From the NCBI GenBank assembly GCA_017419405.1, contig JAFOLH010000005.1, positions 248,001-312,000 of the forward strand: 64,000 nt of DNA, in the 5' to 3' direction. Source of the DNA: Renibacterium sp. (lineage in GTDB: Bacteria > Actinomycetota > Actinomycetes > Actinomycetales > Micrococcaceae). How positions within the stretch are numbered: the first letter of the stretch is position 1; each line of letters begins with the position of its first letter. This document shows, piece after piece, positions 26,794 to 35,752 of the stretch. The position numbers and the translations under genes were made by a program. The notes beneath the pieces were generated by a model. It searched no databases, had not been told where the DNA came from, and was given only the letters and a program-made list of their open reading frames with translations.

Positions 26794-26844
26794 GCATCCA
26801 GCCTATGCCCGGAAGCGGAATCGCCGCATAGGCTGGATGCATGC
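26790..26844. promoter_or_regulatory. Mirror-symmetric divergent promoter with 19-bp arms
   Basis: GCATGCATCCAGCCTATGC (26790-26808) is the perfect inverse of 26826-26844, separated by 17 bp. Each arm carries TAGGCT followed six bases later by ATG, so both directions have the same leaderless start signal. The palindrome could also be an operator for the two divergent genes. Confidence 0.6.
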
Positions 26845-27476
26845 TCAATGCGCTTTGGTCCAAGCCCGAGTCGGAACGTGCCGGAACCGACTTGCTGGTG
26901 ATGCTGCACGGTTACGGTTCCGGCGAAGCCCGGATGGCGGAACATTTCTCCGCGATGCCGCAACGGTTCACCTGCGCCGCGCCGCGCGGACCGTTCGAAA
27001 TGGACGGCGAGTACGGCTGGTTCTTGCTGGATTATTTCCTGAACAATGACTTCGCCGACGTCATCTCCGCGACCAACCAGGTGTTCGCCTGGCTGGATGC
27101 CGAGACGGCGCGATCCGGTTTCGGCAGCGTGAGCCTGCTGGGCCACTCGCAAGGCATGGCCATGGCGAGCACCATGCTGCGGCTGCGGCAGGACGCTTTT
27201 GCCGCTGTGGTCGGACTCTCCGGATTCGTGCTGGACAATGCGCTTCTGGCCGCCTCGGAGCCGCTGAAGACCAAGACGCCGTTTTTCTGGGCCCGCGACG
27301 TGGCAGATCTGGTGATCAATCCCGACGCCGTCGAATTCAGCAAAATCTGGCTCCGGGAAAACACCAGGCTGCAGGCTGAGCGTTACCCTGGCATGGGCCA
27401 CGGCATCGGTACCGCCGAACTAGTCGATGCCAGCTCATTTCTGACCGCGACGCTGCCGTTCCGTCCCTCGGCCTGA
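26841..27476 (+). CDS. Alpha/beta hydrolase, carboxylesterase/phospholipase family
   Basis: The 211-residue hydrolase has the oxyanion motif LHGYGSGE near residue 24, the nucleophile Ser in GHSQG near residue 103 and a C-terminal catalytic His in GMGHGIG. The size and motifs fit the small cytoplasmic carboxylesterases (YpfH/Est group) that cut short esters. The ATG is six bases after TAGGCT, so the mRNA is probably leaderless. It is divergent from the CDF exporter. Confidence 0.87.
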   Translation: MLNALWSKPESERAGTDLLVMLHGYGSGEARMAEHFSAMPQRFTCAAPRGPFEMDGEYGWFLLDYFLNNDFADVISATNQVFAWLDAETARSGFGSVSLLGHSQGMAMASTMLRLRQDAFAAVVGLSGFVLDNALLAASEPLKTKTPFFWARDVADLVINPDAVEFSKIWLRENTRLQAERYPGMGHGIGTAELVDASSFLTATLPFRPSA

Positions 27477-27528
27477 CCAGCCTGACCGCCCCAGCTTGCC
27501 TAGTGGGGCCAAGGCCCGCCTCGGCAGA

Positions 27529-28875
27529 TCAGGGCTGGGCTGCCGCCGCGGCGGCCACCAGATTCACCACTTGTTGGGTGTCCCGGCGCAGCGTGTCGAA
27601 GAATGCCGTGTTGCCCGAGCCGTTGATCACCGGCGGAATATCGTAGTACGGGGTGTGCAGGTGGCCGCCGGCCAGCGTAGTCAGGCCGAGTCCGAGCCGC
27701 ACCCGGTTGGCCCGGTACATGCTTTCGTTGGAGAGGTAGCTTCCGCCGCCGCCGGAAACCGAATAGCTGCCCGGCGCCGGCGTCCCGGAGCTCTTGCAAC
27801 TGGAGGGGGTCCGAGTGGCATTGGCGGACTCGCAGAAGTTGGGGTTCAGCTGGACGGTGCGGGTGCCGGTGCCGGCGTCGATCATTTGCTGCGCGGGCAA
27901 GGTGGTCTCGATGAACTGGTTGTCGACCTGCGGCCAGCCCGAGGCCTGCGGAGCATCGCCGCGCGCGCTGTAGTTGTTGTTGTCCTGGGTGCCGCCGCGA
28001 TTGCTGGCTGCCCATTGTTCGATGTTGTAGCCGGCCCCCGCCCCCTGGCTGATCGTGATGATGGTTCCCGGGCGCTGTTCGGCCGATGCGCTCAAGGCGG
28101 TTCCGTAAATCTGTTCCACGATCCCGCCGTCGAAGGCCCGCCAATCCACGGGCAGCATCGCGGCCTGCACTACGGCCGGTCCGTTTTCGGTCTCGATTTC
28201 CTTGCCGTCCAGCTGCAGCGCGGCGATTCCGGACGGGTTGATCCGTTTGGCGCCGGTGCCGTCCAGGAAGAACGGATCGAAGCCGGTCAGCAGGACTCGG
28301 CGCTGCTCTTCCGAGCCGGCGGGGAAGCCGATCGAGGTGACCCCGCGCGATGCGTAGTCCAAGTCTTTGATCAGCTGATCGCGCTGCGCGGGTTCCAGCA
28401 CGAAAAGCGGCAGCCATTGCCGAACGGCTTTGGTCATCGCGAGCCGCGCCCAATAGAGCGGTCGGTCGTCGATCTGCTCCGCGGAGCCTTGCTGGAGCCG
28501 GCCCTGGGCCCGGTCGACGGCGTCGCGCCAGAGCTGGCTTCCGGCTGCGGCGACCAGCGTCTTCGCCGCGGCCAGCGTAGCGGTCGAGCACAGCTCGCCA
28601 ACCAGCTTGTCGACATTCGCGTTGAATCCGCCGGCTTCGATCAGAATGCTCGCGGTAGGCCTGCTCTGGCCTTGCAGCACAACGCTCAGCCGTTGCTCTT
28701 CGACCGTGATCGGCGCCAGTGGATTGCTGCATAGATTCACTGCTGATTCCTCCGGAACCGTGATCGTCAGTTTCGGTGCTTCCGGAACCGCAGTCGCCGG
28801 CGCGGCGAAGCCCAGGCTGCCGACGACGAAAGCGCTGGCCAGCAGGCCGGCCGGAATTCTCAGAGACTTCTTCAT
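27529..28875 (-). CDS. Secreted pyroglutamyl-peptidase I (C15)-like protein with Cys-to-Ser change
   Basis: From ATG 28875 (after AAGGGGAAG) the protein has 448 residues: a signal peptide (about 1-32), an unassigned N-terminal region (to about 195) and a C-terminal domain matching pyrrolidone-carboxylate peptidase. The matches are VLLTGFDPF, INPSGIAALQLDG, a Glu in NIEQWAAS (E286), TLPAQQM, SYLSNESMYR and HLHTPYY (H407). In known enzymes the nucleophile is Cys in YLCN; here it is Ser382. Two insertions extend the domain. It lies close to pxpABC, which consume 5-oxoproline, the product such a peptidase would release. Confidence 0.75.
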   Translation of the reverse strand: MKKSLRIPAGLLASAFVVGSLGFAAPATAVPEAPKLTITVPEESAVNLCSNPLAPITVEEQRLSVVLQGQSRPTASILIEAGGFNANVDKLVGELCSTATLAAAKTLVAAAGSQLWRDAVDRAQGRLQQGSAEQIDDRPLYWARLAMTKAVRQWLPLFVLEPAQRDQLIKDLDYASRGVTSIGFPAGSEEQRRVLLTGFDPFFLDGTGAKRINPSGIAALQLDGKEIETENGPAVVQAAMLPVDWRAFDGGIVEQIYGTALSASAEQRPGTIITISQGAGAGYNIEQWAASNRGGTQDNNNYSARGDAPQASGWPQVDNQFIETTLPAQQMIDAGTGTRTVQLNPNFCESANATRTPSSCKSSGTPAPGSYSVSGGGGSYLSNESMYRANRVRLGLGLTTLAGGHLHTPYYDIPPVINGSGNTAFFDTLRRDTQQVVNLVAAAAAAQP

Positions 28876-29055
28876 GGTGCTTCCCCTTAGCATCGTCGAA
28901 GCGGCCCGCAAGGGGCCTCCCGGTCGGCGAACACCGACGTTCGTTCCTATGAGTATGCGACCGGAAATCGGATTGTTCAACAATATTTCGGAAATTGGCG
29001 GTGTTTTGCCAGTTTCCGGGCAGTGGCACGGTTTTCGTCGCCTAGGCTAGTCGGT

Positions 29056-29928
29056 ATGGCGAAGCAGAAGCCCAACCGGGCGATGAGGATCGCCGCGGAT
29101 GCAGCGTTCACCGCGGACGGCCAACCCAAGCCCGCCCTGCAGAGTGCCTTGTTGCAGGCGGTGGAGAGCCAGCGGCCGATGGTCAGGGCGAATCTGCGCC
29201 GACTGCGCCGGAAGTATCCGCAAGCCAGCCCGGCCGAATTGGCGGTCCGCTTGGACCGCGAGTTCATCAACACGGTGACCGGCTCGGGTGCGGCGATCGG
29301 CGCTACCGCGATCATTCCCGGCATCGGCACGCTTGCTTCGATGGGCATTTCCGCGGCGGCAACCGTCGTCTTCATGGAGACCACGGCGTTGTACGCCTTG
29401 TCGATCGCCGAATTGCACGGGGTCCACCTGCAGGACCCGGAGCGTGCCAGGACCATGGTGATGGCGATCATGCTCGGCGAAGAAGGCACTGCCTTGATGC
29501 AGTCCTTCGCGGGCCGGGCCCTGGGCCGCGGTGGCAGTCCGCTGACCACCTGGGGAACCATGCTCGGCAAAAACGTGCCGATGGGGGCCATGAAAATGGT
29601 CAGCAGTCGGATCCAGAAAATGTTCGTCAGGCGGATGGTGGTCAGCCAAGGCGGCGCGATGCTCGGCCGGATGGTGCCGTTCGGCGTGGGCGCGGTGATC
29701 GGTGGAGTCGGAAATCTGATGATGGGCAGATCCGTGGTCCGGGCGACCAAAATCGCCTTCGGCCCGCCGCCGCTGGCCTTGCCGGGAGATCTGGCGTTGC
29801 CGCCGGCCCCTGCGGTATCGGTCCGCGGCCAACTGCAGGCGATCACCGCGAAATTGCCGGGCCGGAAGAAGCCCGCCGCCGACCGCACCGGAACGGATAC
29901 AGGAGAGATCGATGCCGTTGCAGATTGA
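29056..29928 (+). CDS. Membrane-associated protein of unknown function, upstream of pxpA
   Basis: The 290-residue protein has a basic N-terminal region with a helix of Arg-rich repeats (LRRLRRKYP), two hydrophobic Gly/Ala-rich segments (about 80-125 and 205-235) and a Pro-rich tail. No family is recognised with confidence. ATG 29056 lies seven bases after TAGGCT (29043-29048), a leaderless start. Its end overlaps the pxpA start by 17 bp, so the two are co-transcribed, but a role in 5-oxoproline use is not shown. Confidence 0.75.
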   Translation: MAKQKPNRAMRIAADAAFTADGQPKPALQSALLQAVESQRPMVRANLRRLRRKYPQASPAELAVRLDREFINTVTGSGAAIGATAIIPGIGTLASMGISAAATVVFMETTALYALSIAELHGVHLQDPERARTMVMAIMLGEEGTALMQSFAGRALGRGGSPLTTWGTMLGKNVPMGAMKMVSSRIQKMFVRRMVVSQGGAMLGRMVPFGVGAVIGGVGNLMMGRSVVRATKIAFGPPPLALPGDLALPPAPAVSVRGQLQAITAKLPGRKKPAADRTGTDTGEIDAVAD

Positions 29929-30673
29929 CCTCAACAGCGACTTGGGCGAATCCTTCGGGGCCTGGTCGATGGGCGACGACGAGGCTTTGCTGTCAACCGT
30001 GACCAGCGCCAATGTGGCCTGCGGCTTCCATGCCGGAGACCCGGTGACGATGTTGCGCACCGCGCAGACCGCACTGGCCAACGGGGTGGCGGTGGGGGCG
30101 CATCCGGCGTACCGGGATCTGGCCGGATTCGGGCGGCGCGCGATGGAGATTCCGCACGATGAGCTGTACGGCGACGTGCTCTACCAAATCGGGGCCCTGG
30201 CCGGCATGCTCGGCAGCCGGGGCGCCGGGTTGGCGTATGTGAAACCGCACGGTGCGCTGTACAACCGCATCGCCGCCGATCCCGGGCAGGCGGCGGCGGT
30301 CGCTGCTGCGGTTTCGGATTTCCGCGCGGATCTGCCGGTGCTCGGCTTGCCGGGATCCCGGATCCAAGCGGCCTGCGCCGATGCCGGGGTGCCGTTTTTC
30401 GAAGAGGCCTTCGTGGACCGCGGCTATCTGCCGGACGGCACGCTGGTGCCGCGTGGGCAGCCGGGCGCGGTGTTGCACGACGTCGAACAGATCGCCGAGC
30501 GTGCCGTGCGGATGGTGACCGAGGGCGTCGTCGCAGCCGTGGACGGCAGTTTGGTCGAGCTGAAGCCGGCTTCACTGTGCGTGCACGGGGATACCCCGGG
30601 CGCAGTGCAGATGGCGCTCGCGGTCCGGTCTGCATTGGAAACCGCCGGGGTGGAACTTGCCCGCTTCAGTTGA
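29912..30673 (+). CDS. pxpA: 5-oxoprolinase subunit A (LamB/YcsF family)
   Basis: The 253-residue protein begins with the family signature DLNSDLGESFGAW and contains ANVACGFHAGDP and VKPHGALYN. With PxpB and PxpC it hydrolyses 5-oxoproline to glutamate at the expense of ATP in the cytoplasm. GGAGAG precedes the ATG inside the end of the upstream gene. It overlaps pxpB by 17 bp. Confidence 0.95.
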   Translation: MPLQIDLNSDLGESFGAWSMGDDEALLSTVTSANVACGFHAGDPVTMLRTAQTALANGVAVGAHPAYRDLAGFGRRAMEIPHDELYGDVLYQIGALAGMLGSRGAGLAYVKPHGALYNRIAADPGQAAAVAAAVSDFRADLPVLGLPGSRIQAACADAGVPFFEEAFVDRGYLPDGTLVPRGQPGAVLHDVEQIAERAVRMVTEGVVAAVDGSLVELKPASLCVHGDTPGAVQMALAVRSALETAGVELARFS

Positions 30674-31283
30674 ACCCCGGCTCTTGCCCTGCGGCGATTC
30701 CGCGGTTTTGGTCGAGCTTCCCGATCTGCAATCCGTGCTGGCATTGTTCCGTGCGCTGGGTGCGCCGCCGCACGGTGTGATCGATGTGGTTCCGGCGGCC
30801 CGGACGATTTTGGTCACGTTCGATCCGGAACGGTTGGAGCAACCGACCGTGCTGGCTTGGATCGATGCCGCGGAGCCGGTGGAGCAGCCGGCACAAAGCG
30901 GTCCCGAGGTGCTCATCGATGTGGTCTACGACGGCCCGGACCTGGCGGAAGTCGCGCAGTACGCGGGGCTCACCGTCGATGAAGTGGTGCAGCTGCACAC
31001 CGGCTCGGAATGGACCGCGGCATTTACCGGTTTCGCCCCGGGGTTCGCCTATCTGGTCACCGACCACGAGCGGCTCCGGGTGCCCAGGCGGAACACCCCG
31101 CGGACGTCGGTTCCGGCCGGCTCGGTGGCGCTGGCGGGCGAATTCAGCGCGATCTACCCCACGTCCTCACCGGCCGGTTGGCAATTGATCGGCCGGACGT
31201 CGGCCCGATTGTGGGATGCCGGGAATGCGGCGAGCCCGGCGTTGATCCGTCCCGGCGCCAAAGTGCGGTTCCGGGCATTATGA
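30657..31283 (+). CDS. pxpB: 5-oxoprolinase subunit B (KipI-like)
   Basis: The 208-residue protein has the family motifs LPCGDSAVLVE, FTGFAPGFAYL and the C-terminal GWQLIGRT. The start is TTG 30657, within the end of pxpA and after GGGGTGG; no ATG or GTG fits the family N-terminus. It forms the PxpBC subcomplex. Its TGA overlaps the pxpC ATG. Confidence 0.93.
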   Translation: MPASVEPRLLPCGDSAVLVELPDLQSVLALFRALGAPPHGVIDVVPAARTILVTFDPERLEQPTVLAWIDAAEPVEQPAQSGPEVLIDVVYDGPDLAEVAQYAGLTVDEVVQLHTGSEWTAAFTGFAPGFAYLVTDHERLRVPRRNTPRTSVPAGSVALAGEFSAIYPTSSPAGWQLIGRTSARLWDAGNAASPALIRPGAKVRFRAL

Positions 31284-32140
31284 GCATGCAGATCATTTCC
31301 ACGGGCCCGCTTTCGCTGATCCAGGACTCGGGCCGCCCCGGCGCGGCGTCCTGGGGGCTCGGGCCGGGCGGTGCGCTGGATCGGCAAGCCCTGGCCGCCG
31401 CGAACGGACTAGTCGGGAACCGCGCATCGGCCGCTGCGCTGGAGATCTTGATCGGTGGTTTCGCCGCCGAGTTCCGGCAATCCGGGAGCATCGCGGTGAC
31501 CGGAGCGCAGGGCGAGATCATGCTCGATGGCGTGCCGGTCCCCGGCAACACCATGCAGCCGGTGCGCTCCGGCTCGAAGCTTTCGATCGGGCCGGCTGCC
31601 GCCGGTTTGCGGTATTACCTCGCGGTGTCCGGCGGCTTGCTCGCCGAGCCGGTCGCGGGATCCCGTTCCCGGGACGTGCTGGCGCAATTGGGGCCGGCCC
31701 CGCTGACCGCCGGAGACCTGATCGAGTTCGGCCCAGCGGAAGAAACGGCAAGCCGGGCGACCAGCGCTCTGCTCTTCCGGGACCCGCCGACCCCGGGCAA
31801 GCCGTTGGCCCTGCGGGTGACTCCGGGGCCGCGGTTGGACTGGTTCGTGCCGAGTGCCTGGCATGACCTGGGCGCGCGAGTTTGGACCGTCTCCGCGGAC
31901 AGCAATCGAATCGGCGTGCGGCTTTCCGGCCGGCCGCTCGGATTCGTCCGGGACGGCCAATTGCCCAGTGAAGGAATGGTCACCGGGGCGCTCCAAGTGC
32001 CGCCGTCGGGCCAACCCACGGTGTTCCTGGCGGATCGTCCGGTGACCGGGGGATACCCGGTGATCGCCGTGGTCCGGCGGGCCGACCTGGATTTGCTGGG
32101 TCAAGCGGCACCCGGCCAGCAGATCCGTTTCCTGGGTTGA
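31280..32140 (+). CDS. pxpC: 5-oxoprolinase subunit C (KipA/biotin-dependent carboxyltransferase-like)
   Basis: The 286-residue protein starts at ATG 31280, overlapping the pxpB stop. It has the family start IISTGPLSLIQDSGRPG and the C-terminal VTGGYPVIAVV. It completes the 5-oxoprolinase complex. No obvious terminator follows; about 150 bp of non-coding sequence separates it from the next gene. Confidence 0.94.
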   Translation: MSMQIISTGPLSLIQDSGRPGAASWGLGPGGALDRQALAAANGLVGNRASAAALEILIGGFAAEFRQSGSIAVTGAQGEIMLDGVPVPGNTMQPVRSGSKLSIGPAAAGLRYYLAVSGGLLAEPVAGSRSRDVLAQLGPAPLTAGDLIEFGPAEETASRATSALLFRDPPTPGKPLALRVTPGPRLDWFVPSAWHDLGARVWTVSADSNRIGVRLSGRPLGFVRDGQLPSEGMVTGALQVPPSGQPTVFLADRPVTGGYPVIAVVRRADLDLLGQAAPGQQIRFLG

Positions 32141-32291
32141 GCCGGCCGGATCGATGTGCGTGGGCTGGATAGCGCCTCGACGTCCGGCATGAGTCGGTAT
32201 TGAAAGCGGATTCTCAGCCGGAATACATCGGGAAAATGCTAGCTTTTTGAATCGGGTCCAGGAGCGGATCCGTCAATTGGGGGAGCTAATC

Positions 32292-33374
32292 ATGACGGAC
32301 AATTCATCGGCTGACGATCAGCGGGACGGTTCGATCGCACGCAGGACCGCGGTCTTGGGCGCGATCGCCGGAGCCGGGGCCCTGGCCGTGGGGCTGGCCC
32401 AGGCAGTCCCGGCTGCCGCGACCGTGCCGGCCACTCCGCCGGCCACTGGTGATCTGCTGGTCGCCCTGGGAACCGTCGCCGGCCCGGTTGTGGTTCCGAA
32501 CACCTACGGCATCTCGACCCTGCTGCGCAGCAATGGCGCGCTTTATCTGATCGATTGCGGTCGGGGCAGCATCAGCCAATTCGCCAACTTGGGATTCAAT
32601 TACCTCGACCTGAAATCGATGCTCATCACGCATTTGCACTCGGACCACATTTTTGATTATTACAACTACTTCATGTCTCTGGGCGAGGGAATTTCATACC
32701 CCGATGCGCCGGTGCCGATCCAGGTCTACGGCCCCGGGCCGGCCGGCGGGTTGCCACCGAGCCGGGTCGGGCAGCCGGAGACCTTCATCGAGCCGTTGAC
32801 GCCCGGCATCGTGGAAACCACGGACTTGCTGCACCAGGCCTACGCGTACACCTCCAATATCCAGAACCGGGCCAAAGGCGCGTACGACATCAGAGGGTTG
32901 TCGGTGACCAACGAGATCCCGACGCCGGCCGGTGCCGACTACCTCAACACCGCACCGGCAATGGAACCTTTCGAGGTCTTCTCGGACGAGAACGTGACCG
33001 TGTCGGCCATTCTGGTTCCGCACTACGACGTCTTTCCGGCGTATGCCTTCCGCTTCGAAACCGTTGCCGGGAAGGCCATCACGTTCTCCGGCGACACGAT
33101 CAAATCGGCGAACGTCGTGAAGCTGGCAGCCGGCTCGGATTTCCTGGTGCACGGTTCGATTTTCCAACCGGTGGGCGATTACCTGGTCAGATCGCACGCT
33201 TCGGCGGTCGACGTGGGGCAGGTGGCGCGTGATGCCGGGGTCAAGAATCTGGTGGTCAGCCACCACAACCAGGCAGTGAGCGGAACTACCGACGCGCAAT
33301 GGTTCGCCGCCATCGGGCAGAACTACTCCGGGCCGGTGTCGATCGCCAAGGACGGCCAGTATTTCGCGCTGTAG
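32292..33374 (+). CDS. Tat-exported metallo-beta-lactamase-fold hydrolase
   Basis: From ATG 32292, seven bases after GGGAG, the protein has 360 residues. The N-terminus has a twin-arginine signal (ARRTAVLGA) and a cleavage site near AAA-TV. The mature part has the MBL zinc motif THLHSDH and later His and Asp ligands (LVPHYD, FSGDT, SHHN). The fold class covers arylsulfatase-like, phosphodiesterase and lactonase enzymes; the closest guess is an extracytoplasmic RNase Z/arylsulfatase-type hydrolase of unknown substrate. Confidence 0.88.
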   Translation: MTDNSSADDQRDGSIARRTAVLGAIAGAGALAVGLAQAVPAAATVPATPPATGDLLVALGTVAGPVVVPNTYGISTLLRSNGALYLIDCGRGSISQFANLGFNYLDLKSMLITHLHSDHIFDYYNYFMSLGEGISYPDAPVPIQVYGPGPAGGLPPSRVGQPETFIEPLTPGIVETTDLLHQAYAYTSNIQNRAKGAYDIRGLSVTNEIPTPAGADYLNTAPAMEPFEVFSDENVTVSAILVPHYDVFPAYAFRFETVAGKAITFSGDTIKSANVVKLAAGSDFLVHGSIFQPVGDYLVRSHASAVDVGQVARDAGVKNLVVSHHNQAVSGTTDAQWFAAIGQNYSGPVSIAKDGQYFAL

Positions 33375-33419
33375 CCCGACCGGCACGGTCCGCCCACCCG
33401 GCTGATCTGCTGCGGCTGG

Positions 33420-33495
33420 GTCCCATTGAGTCCGGCAGCCCGGTGGGACAAACCGAGTATGTCCCACTGAGCACGTGGACTCAGTGGGACATACT
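33420..33495. repeat. Four-arm palindromic repeat, copy 2
   Basis: The first hairpin pairs GTCCCA (33420-33425) with TGGGAC (33444-33449). The second is a perfect 16-bp stem, AGTATGTCCCACTGAG (33456-33471) with 33480-33495. It lies between two convergent genes and may act as a terminator for both. Confidence 0.75.
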
Positions 33496-33522
33496 GGTTG
33501 CAATATCGACCGGCGTGCCCGC

Positions 33523-34779
33523 TCAGCCGAAGGCCAGATTCGCCACGGTGTAGATCGTCAAGCCGGCCAGTGCGCCCACCACGGTGCCGTTGATCCGGAT
33601 GTATTGCAGGTCCCGGCCCACCTGGAGTTCGATTTTCGCCGATGCCTCTTTGGCGTCCCAGCGTTCCACGGTGTCGGTGATGATCGAGGCGATGTCGTGC
33701 CGGTAATTCCGGACCGCGTAGGCCACGGTCTCGGTGATCCAGCCATTGATCTTGCCGGCCAGTTCCGGGTCGGTGGACAGCCGGTTGCCGAAGTCGCGCA
33801 GCACTGAGACGAATTTCTTCCGCAGCTCCGATTCCGGATCGTCGACCGCATTGAGCAGTGCTTGCTTCACGGTGTCCCAAGTTCGCCCGGCGAGTTCTTG
33901 CACCCGGGGCGAATCCAGGACCTGGGCTTTGACTTCCTCGGCTCGGGCGATCATCGCCGGATCGTGCTGCAGATCGTCCGCGAGCTTGACCAGATAGGCG
34001 TCCAAGGCTTGGCGGACCTGGTGGTCCGGTTCGGCCTGGACGGCGTGGACGAACTTCAGGGCTTCGTTGTAGATCCGGTCCCCGACGATGTCGTCGACGA
34101 AACCGGGCAGCCAGGAGGGCGCCCGGTCCGAGACGATGCTGGTCACCGTGGACCGGTTGTTCTCGACCCAATCGGAGGCCCGGTCCACCAGCAGGTCGAC
34201 GAGTTTGCGGTGGTGGCCGTCGGCGAAAATCTGCCCGGCGAGCCGGCCGATCGGCGGTCCCCAGGGCGGGGCCAGCAGATACTGCCGGACCATGGACTCG
34301 ATCACCTCGCGGACATCGTCGTCGCGCATCACTTCCATCGCGCCGCGGATCGCCACCGCACCTTCCGCGGCGATCCGCTCGGCGGATTCGGGTTTGGCCA
34401 GCCAAGCGCCGAGCCGTTCCGCTACGCCGACCGATGCGAGCTTTTCGCGGACCACGGATTCGGAGAGGAAGTTGCTTTCCACGAAATCGCCCAAACTGGC
34501 ACCGATCGCGTCTTTGCGGTTCTGGATGATCGCGGTGTGCGGAATCGGCAACCCCAAAGGGCGGCGGAACAGCGCGGTCACCGCGAACCAGTCGGCGAGC
34601 GCACCGACCATCGCGCCTTCGCTGGCCGCCCGGACGTACTCCAACCAGGGGTATTCATCGCGGAGCCAGAACGAAAAGCCGAAAATGATCGCGGCGGCAA
34701 TCAGCAGACTCAGGGCCAGCGTCTTCATTCGGCGCAGGCCGGTGCGCTTGATTTCGTCGGCTTCAGTGAGCGGATCCAT
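33523..34779 (-). CDS. DUF445 family membrane-associated protein
   Basis: The 418-residue protein has an N-terminal membrane segment (about 20-38), the family signature EGAMVGALADWFAVTALFRRPLGLPIPHTAIIQNRKDAIG spread over residues 52-95, a long helical middle and a C-terminal membrane segment. Function is unknown. The gene is leaderless in appearance: TAGGCT (34786-34791, minus strand) is six bases before the ATG. Confidence 0.9.
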   Translation of the reverse strand: MDPLTEADEIKRTGLRRMKTLALSLLIAAAIIFGFSFWLRDEYPWLEYVRAASEGAMVGALADWFAVTALFRRPLGLPIPHTAIIQNRKDAIGASLGDFVESNFLSESVVREKLASVGVAERLGAWLAKPESAERIAAEGAVAIRGAMEVMRDDDVREVIESMVRQYLLAPPWGPPIGRLAGQIFADGHHRKLVDLLVDRASDWVENNRSTVTSIVSDRAPSWLPGFVDDIVGDRIYNEALKFVHAVQAEPDHQVRQALDAYLVKLADDLQHDPAMIARAEEVKAQVLDSPRVQELAGRTWDTVKQALLNAVDDPESELRKKFVSVLRDFGNRLSTDPELAGKINGWITETVAYAVRNYRHDIASIITDTVERWDAKEASAKIELQVGRDLQYIRINGTVVGALAGLTIYTVANLAFG

Positions 34780-34831
34780 ACCGTAAGCCTAGGTTAACGC
34801 GGCGGTCACACCGTCCAGTTACCCTGGAGCC

Positions 34832-35686
34832 ATGACTTTGGTTTATGCCCACCGCGGCGCCAGCGCGCAATTCGCCGAGCATACTCGAGCCGCCTATTTG
34901 CAGGCCATCGCCGACGGCGCCGACGGTGTTGAGTGCGATGTCCATCTGACCGCGGACCAACAGGTGGTGCTGTTGCACGATGCCACCTTGGACCGGACGT
35001 CCGACGGCACCGGTGCCGTCTCCGAGCAGACTTTGGCCGAACTGCGCGAGCTCGATTTCAGCTCCTGGAAAGGCGCTGACATCCCGGATGAGTTCGGCAG
35101 CCGCTCACAACAATTCCTGACCCTCGATGAGCTGCTGGAGATCCTGCTCGCCGCCGGGCGCCCGATCGGCCTGGCCATCGAGTTCAAGCATCCTGACCCG
35201 TTCGGGAACCGGCTCGAAGAAGCCGCACTTGAGGTGCTGCTGGCGCGCGGTTGGCTGCCGCAGAGTTCGACCCTGGGGAATCTGACCGTTTCCTTCATGA
35301 GTTTCGATCCGGATTCGCTCAAGTATTTGCTGGCCACGGTGCCCGGGAAGCACCTCTGCCAATTGGTGGCCGCGGTGGACGTGGAGGAAATTCGGAAAGA
35401 GCTGGGCTTCGGCCCGTTGGCGGCCGCCGGTGCGGCTGCGGCCATGCGGATCGCGGTGGTGGAAGCCGAGCGGATGCTCGACGACGGCGAGGTGGACCTG
35501 GCCGGTCCGGGGGTGGCGTACCTGCGGACGCAGCAGCACCGGATCAAGCAGTGGCAGGAGGCTGGACGCCGGTTCCGGGTCTGGACCGTGGACGAACCCG
35601 AGGACCTGGAATTCTGTGTGGCCGCGGGGGTGCAGGAAATCACCACGAACCAGCCGGCAGCAATCCTGGCGCTGCTCGGCCGCTAG
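34832..35686 (+). CDS. Glycerophosphodiester phosphodiesterase family protein
   Basis: The 284-residue protein has the GDPD hallmark HRGASAQFAEHT near the N-terminus, the metal-binding VECDVHLTADQQ and the catalytic His in LLHDATLDRTSDG. It hydrolyses glycerophosphodiesters to glycerol-3-phosphate and an alcohol, probably in the cytoplasm since no signal peptide is seen. TACCCT (34820-34825) lies six bases before the ATG, and GGAG is also present, so either a leaderless or an SD start is possible. Confidence 0.92.
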   Translation: MTLVYAHRGASAQFAEHTRAAYLQAIADGADGVECDVHLTADQQVVLLHDATLDRTSDGTGAVSEQTLAELRELDFSSWKGADIPDEFGSRSQQFLTLDELLEILLAAGRPIGLAIEFKHPDPFGNRLEEAALEVLLARGWLPQSSTLGNLTVSFMSFDPDSLKYLLATVPGKHLCQLVAAVDVEEIRKELGFGPLAAAGAAAAMRIAVVEAERMLDDGEVDLAGPGVAYLRTQQHRIKQWQEAGRRFRVWTVDEPEDLEFCVAAGVQEITTNQPAAILALLGR

Positions 35687-35697
35687 TGCCCTCCGTC

Positions 35698-35752
35698 GAG
35701 CGTGGAGTTGTGGCGGTTAAGCACGGATCTTAGCCGCCACAACTCCACGCTC
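35698..35752. terminator. Very long hairpin between convergent genes
   Basis: Arms of 24 bp (35698-35721 and 35729-35752, starting GAGCGTGGAGTTGTGGCGG) have one mismatch and a 7-nt loop. The right arm reaches into the stop codon of the converging dehydrogenase gene. It probably ends transcription from both sides. Confidence 0.75.
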
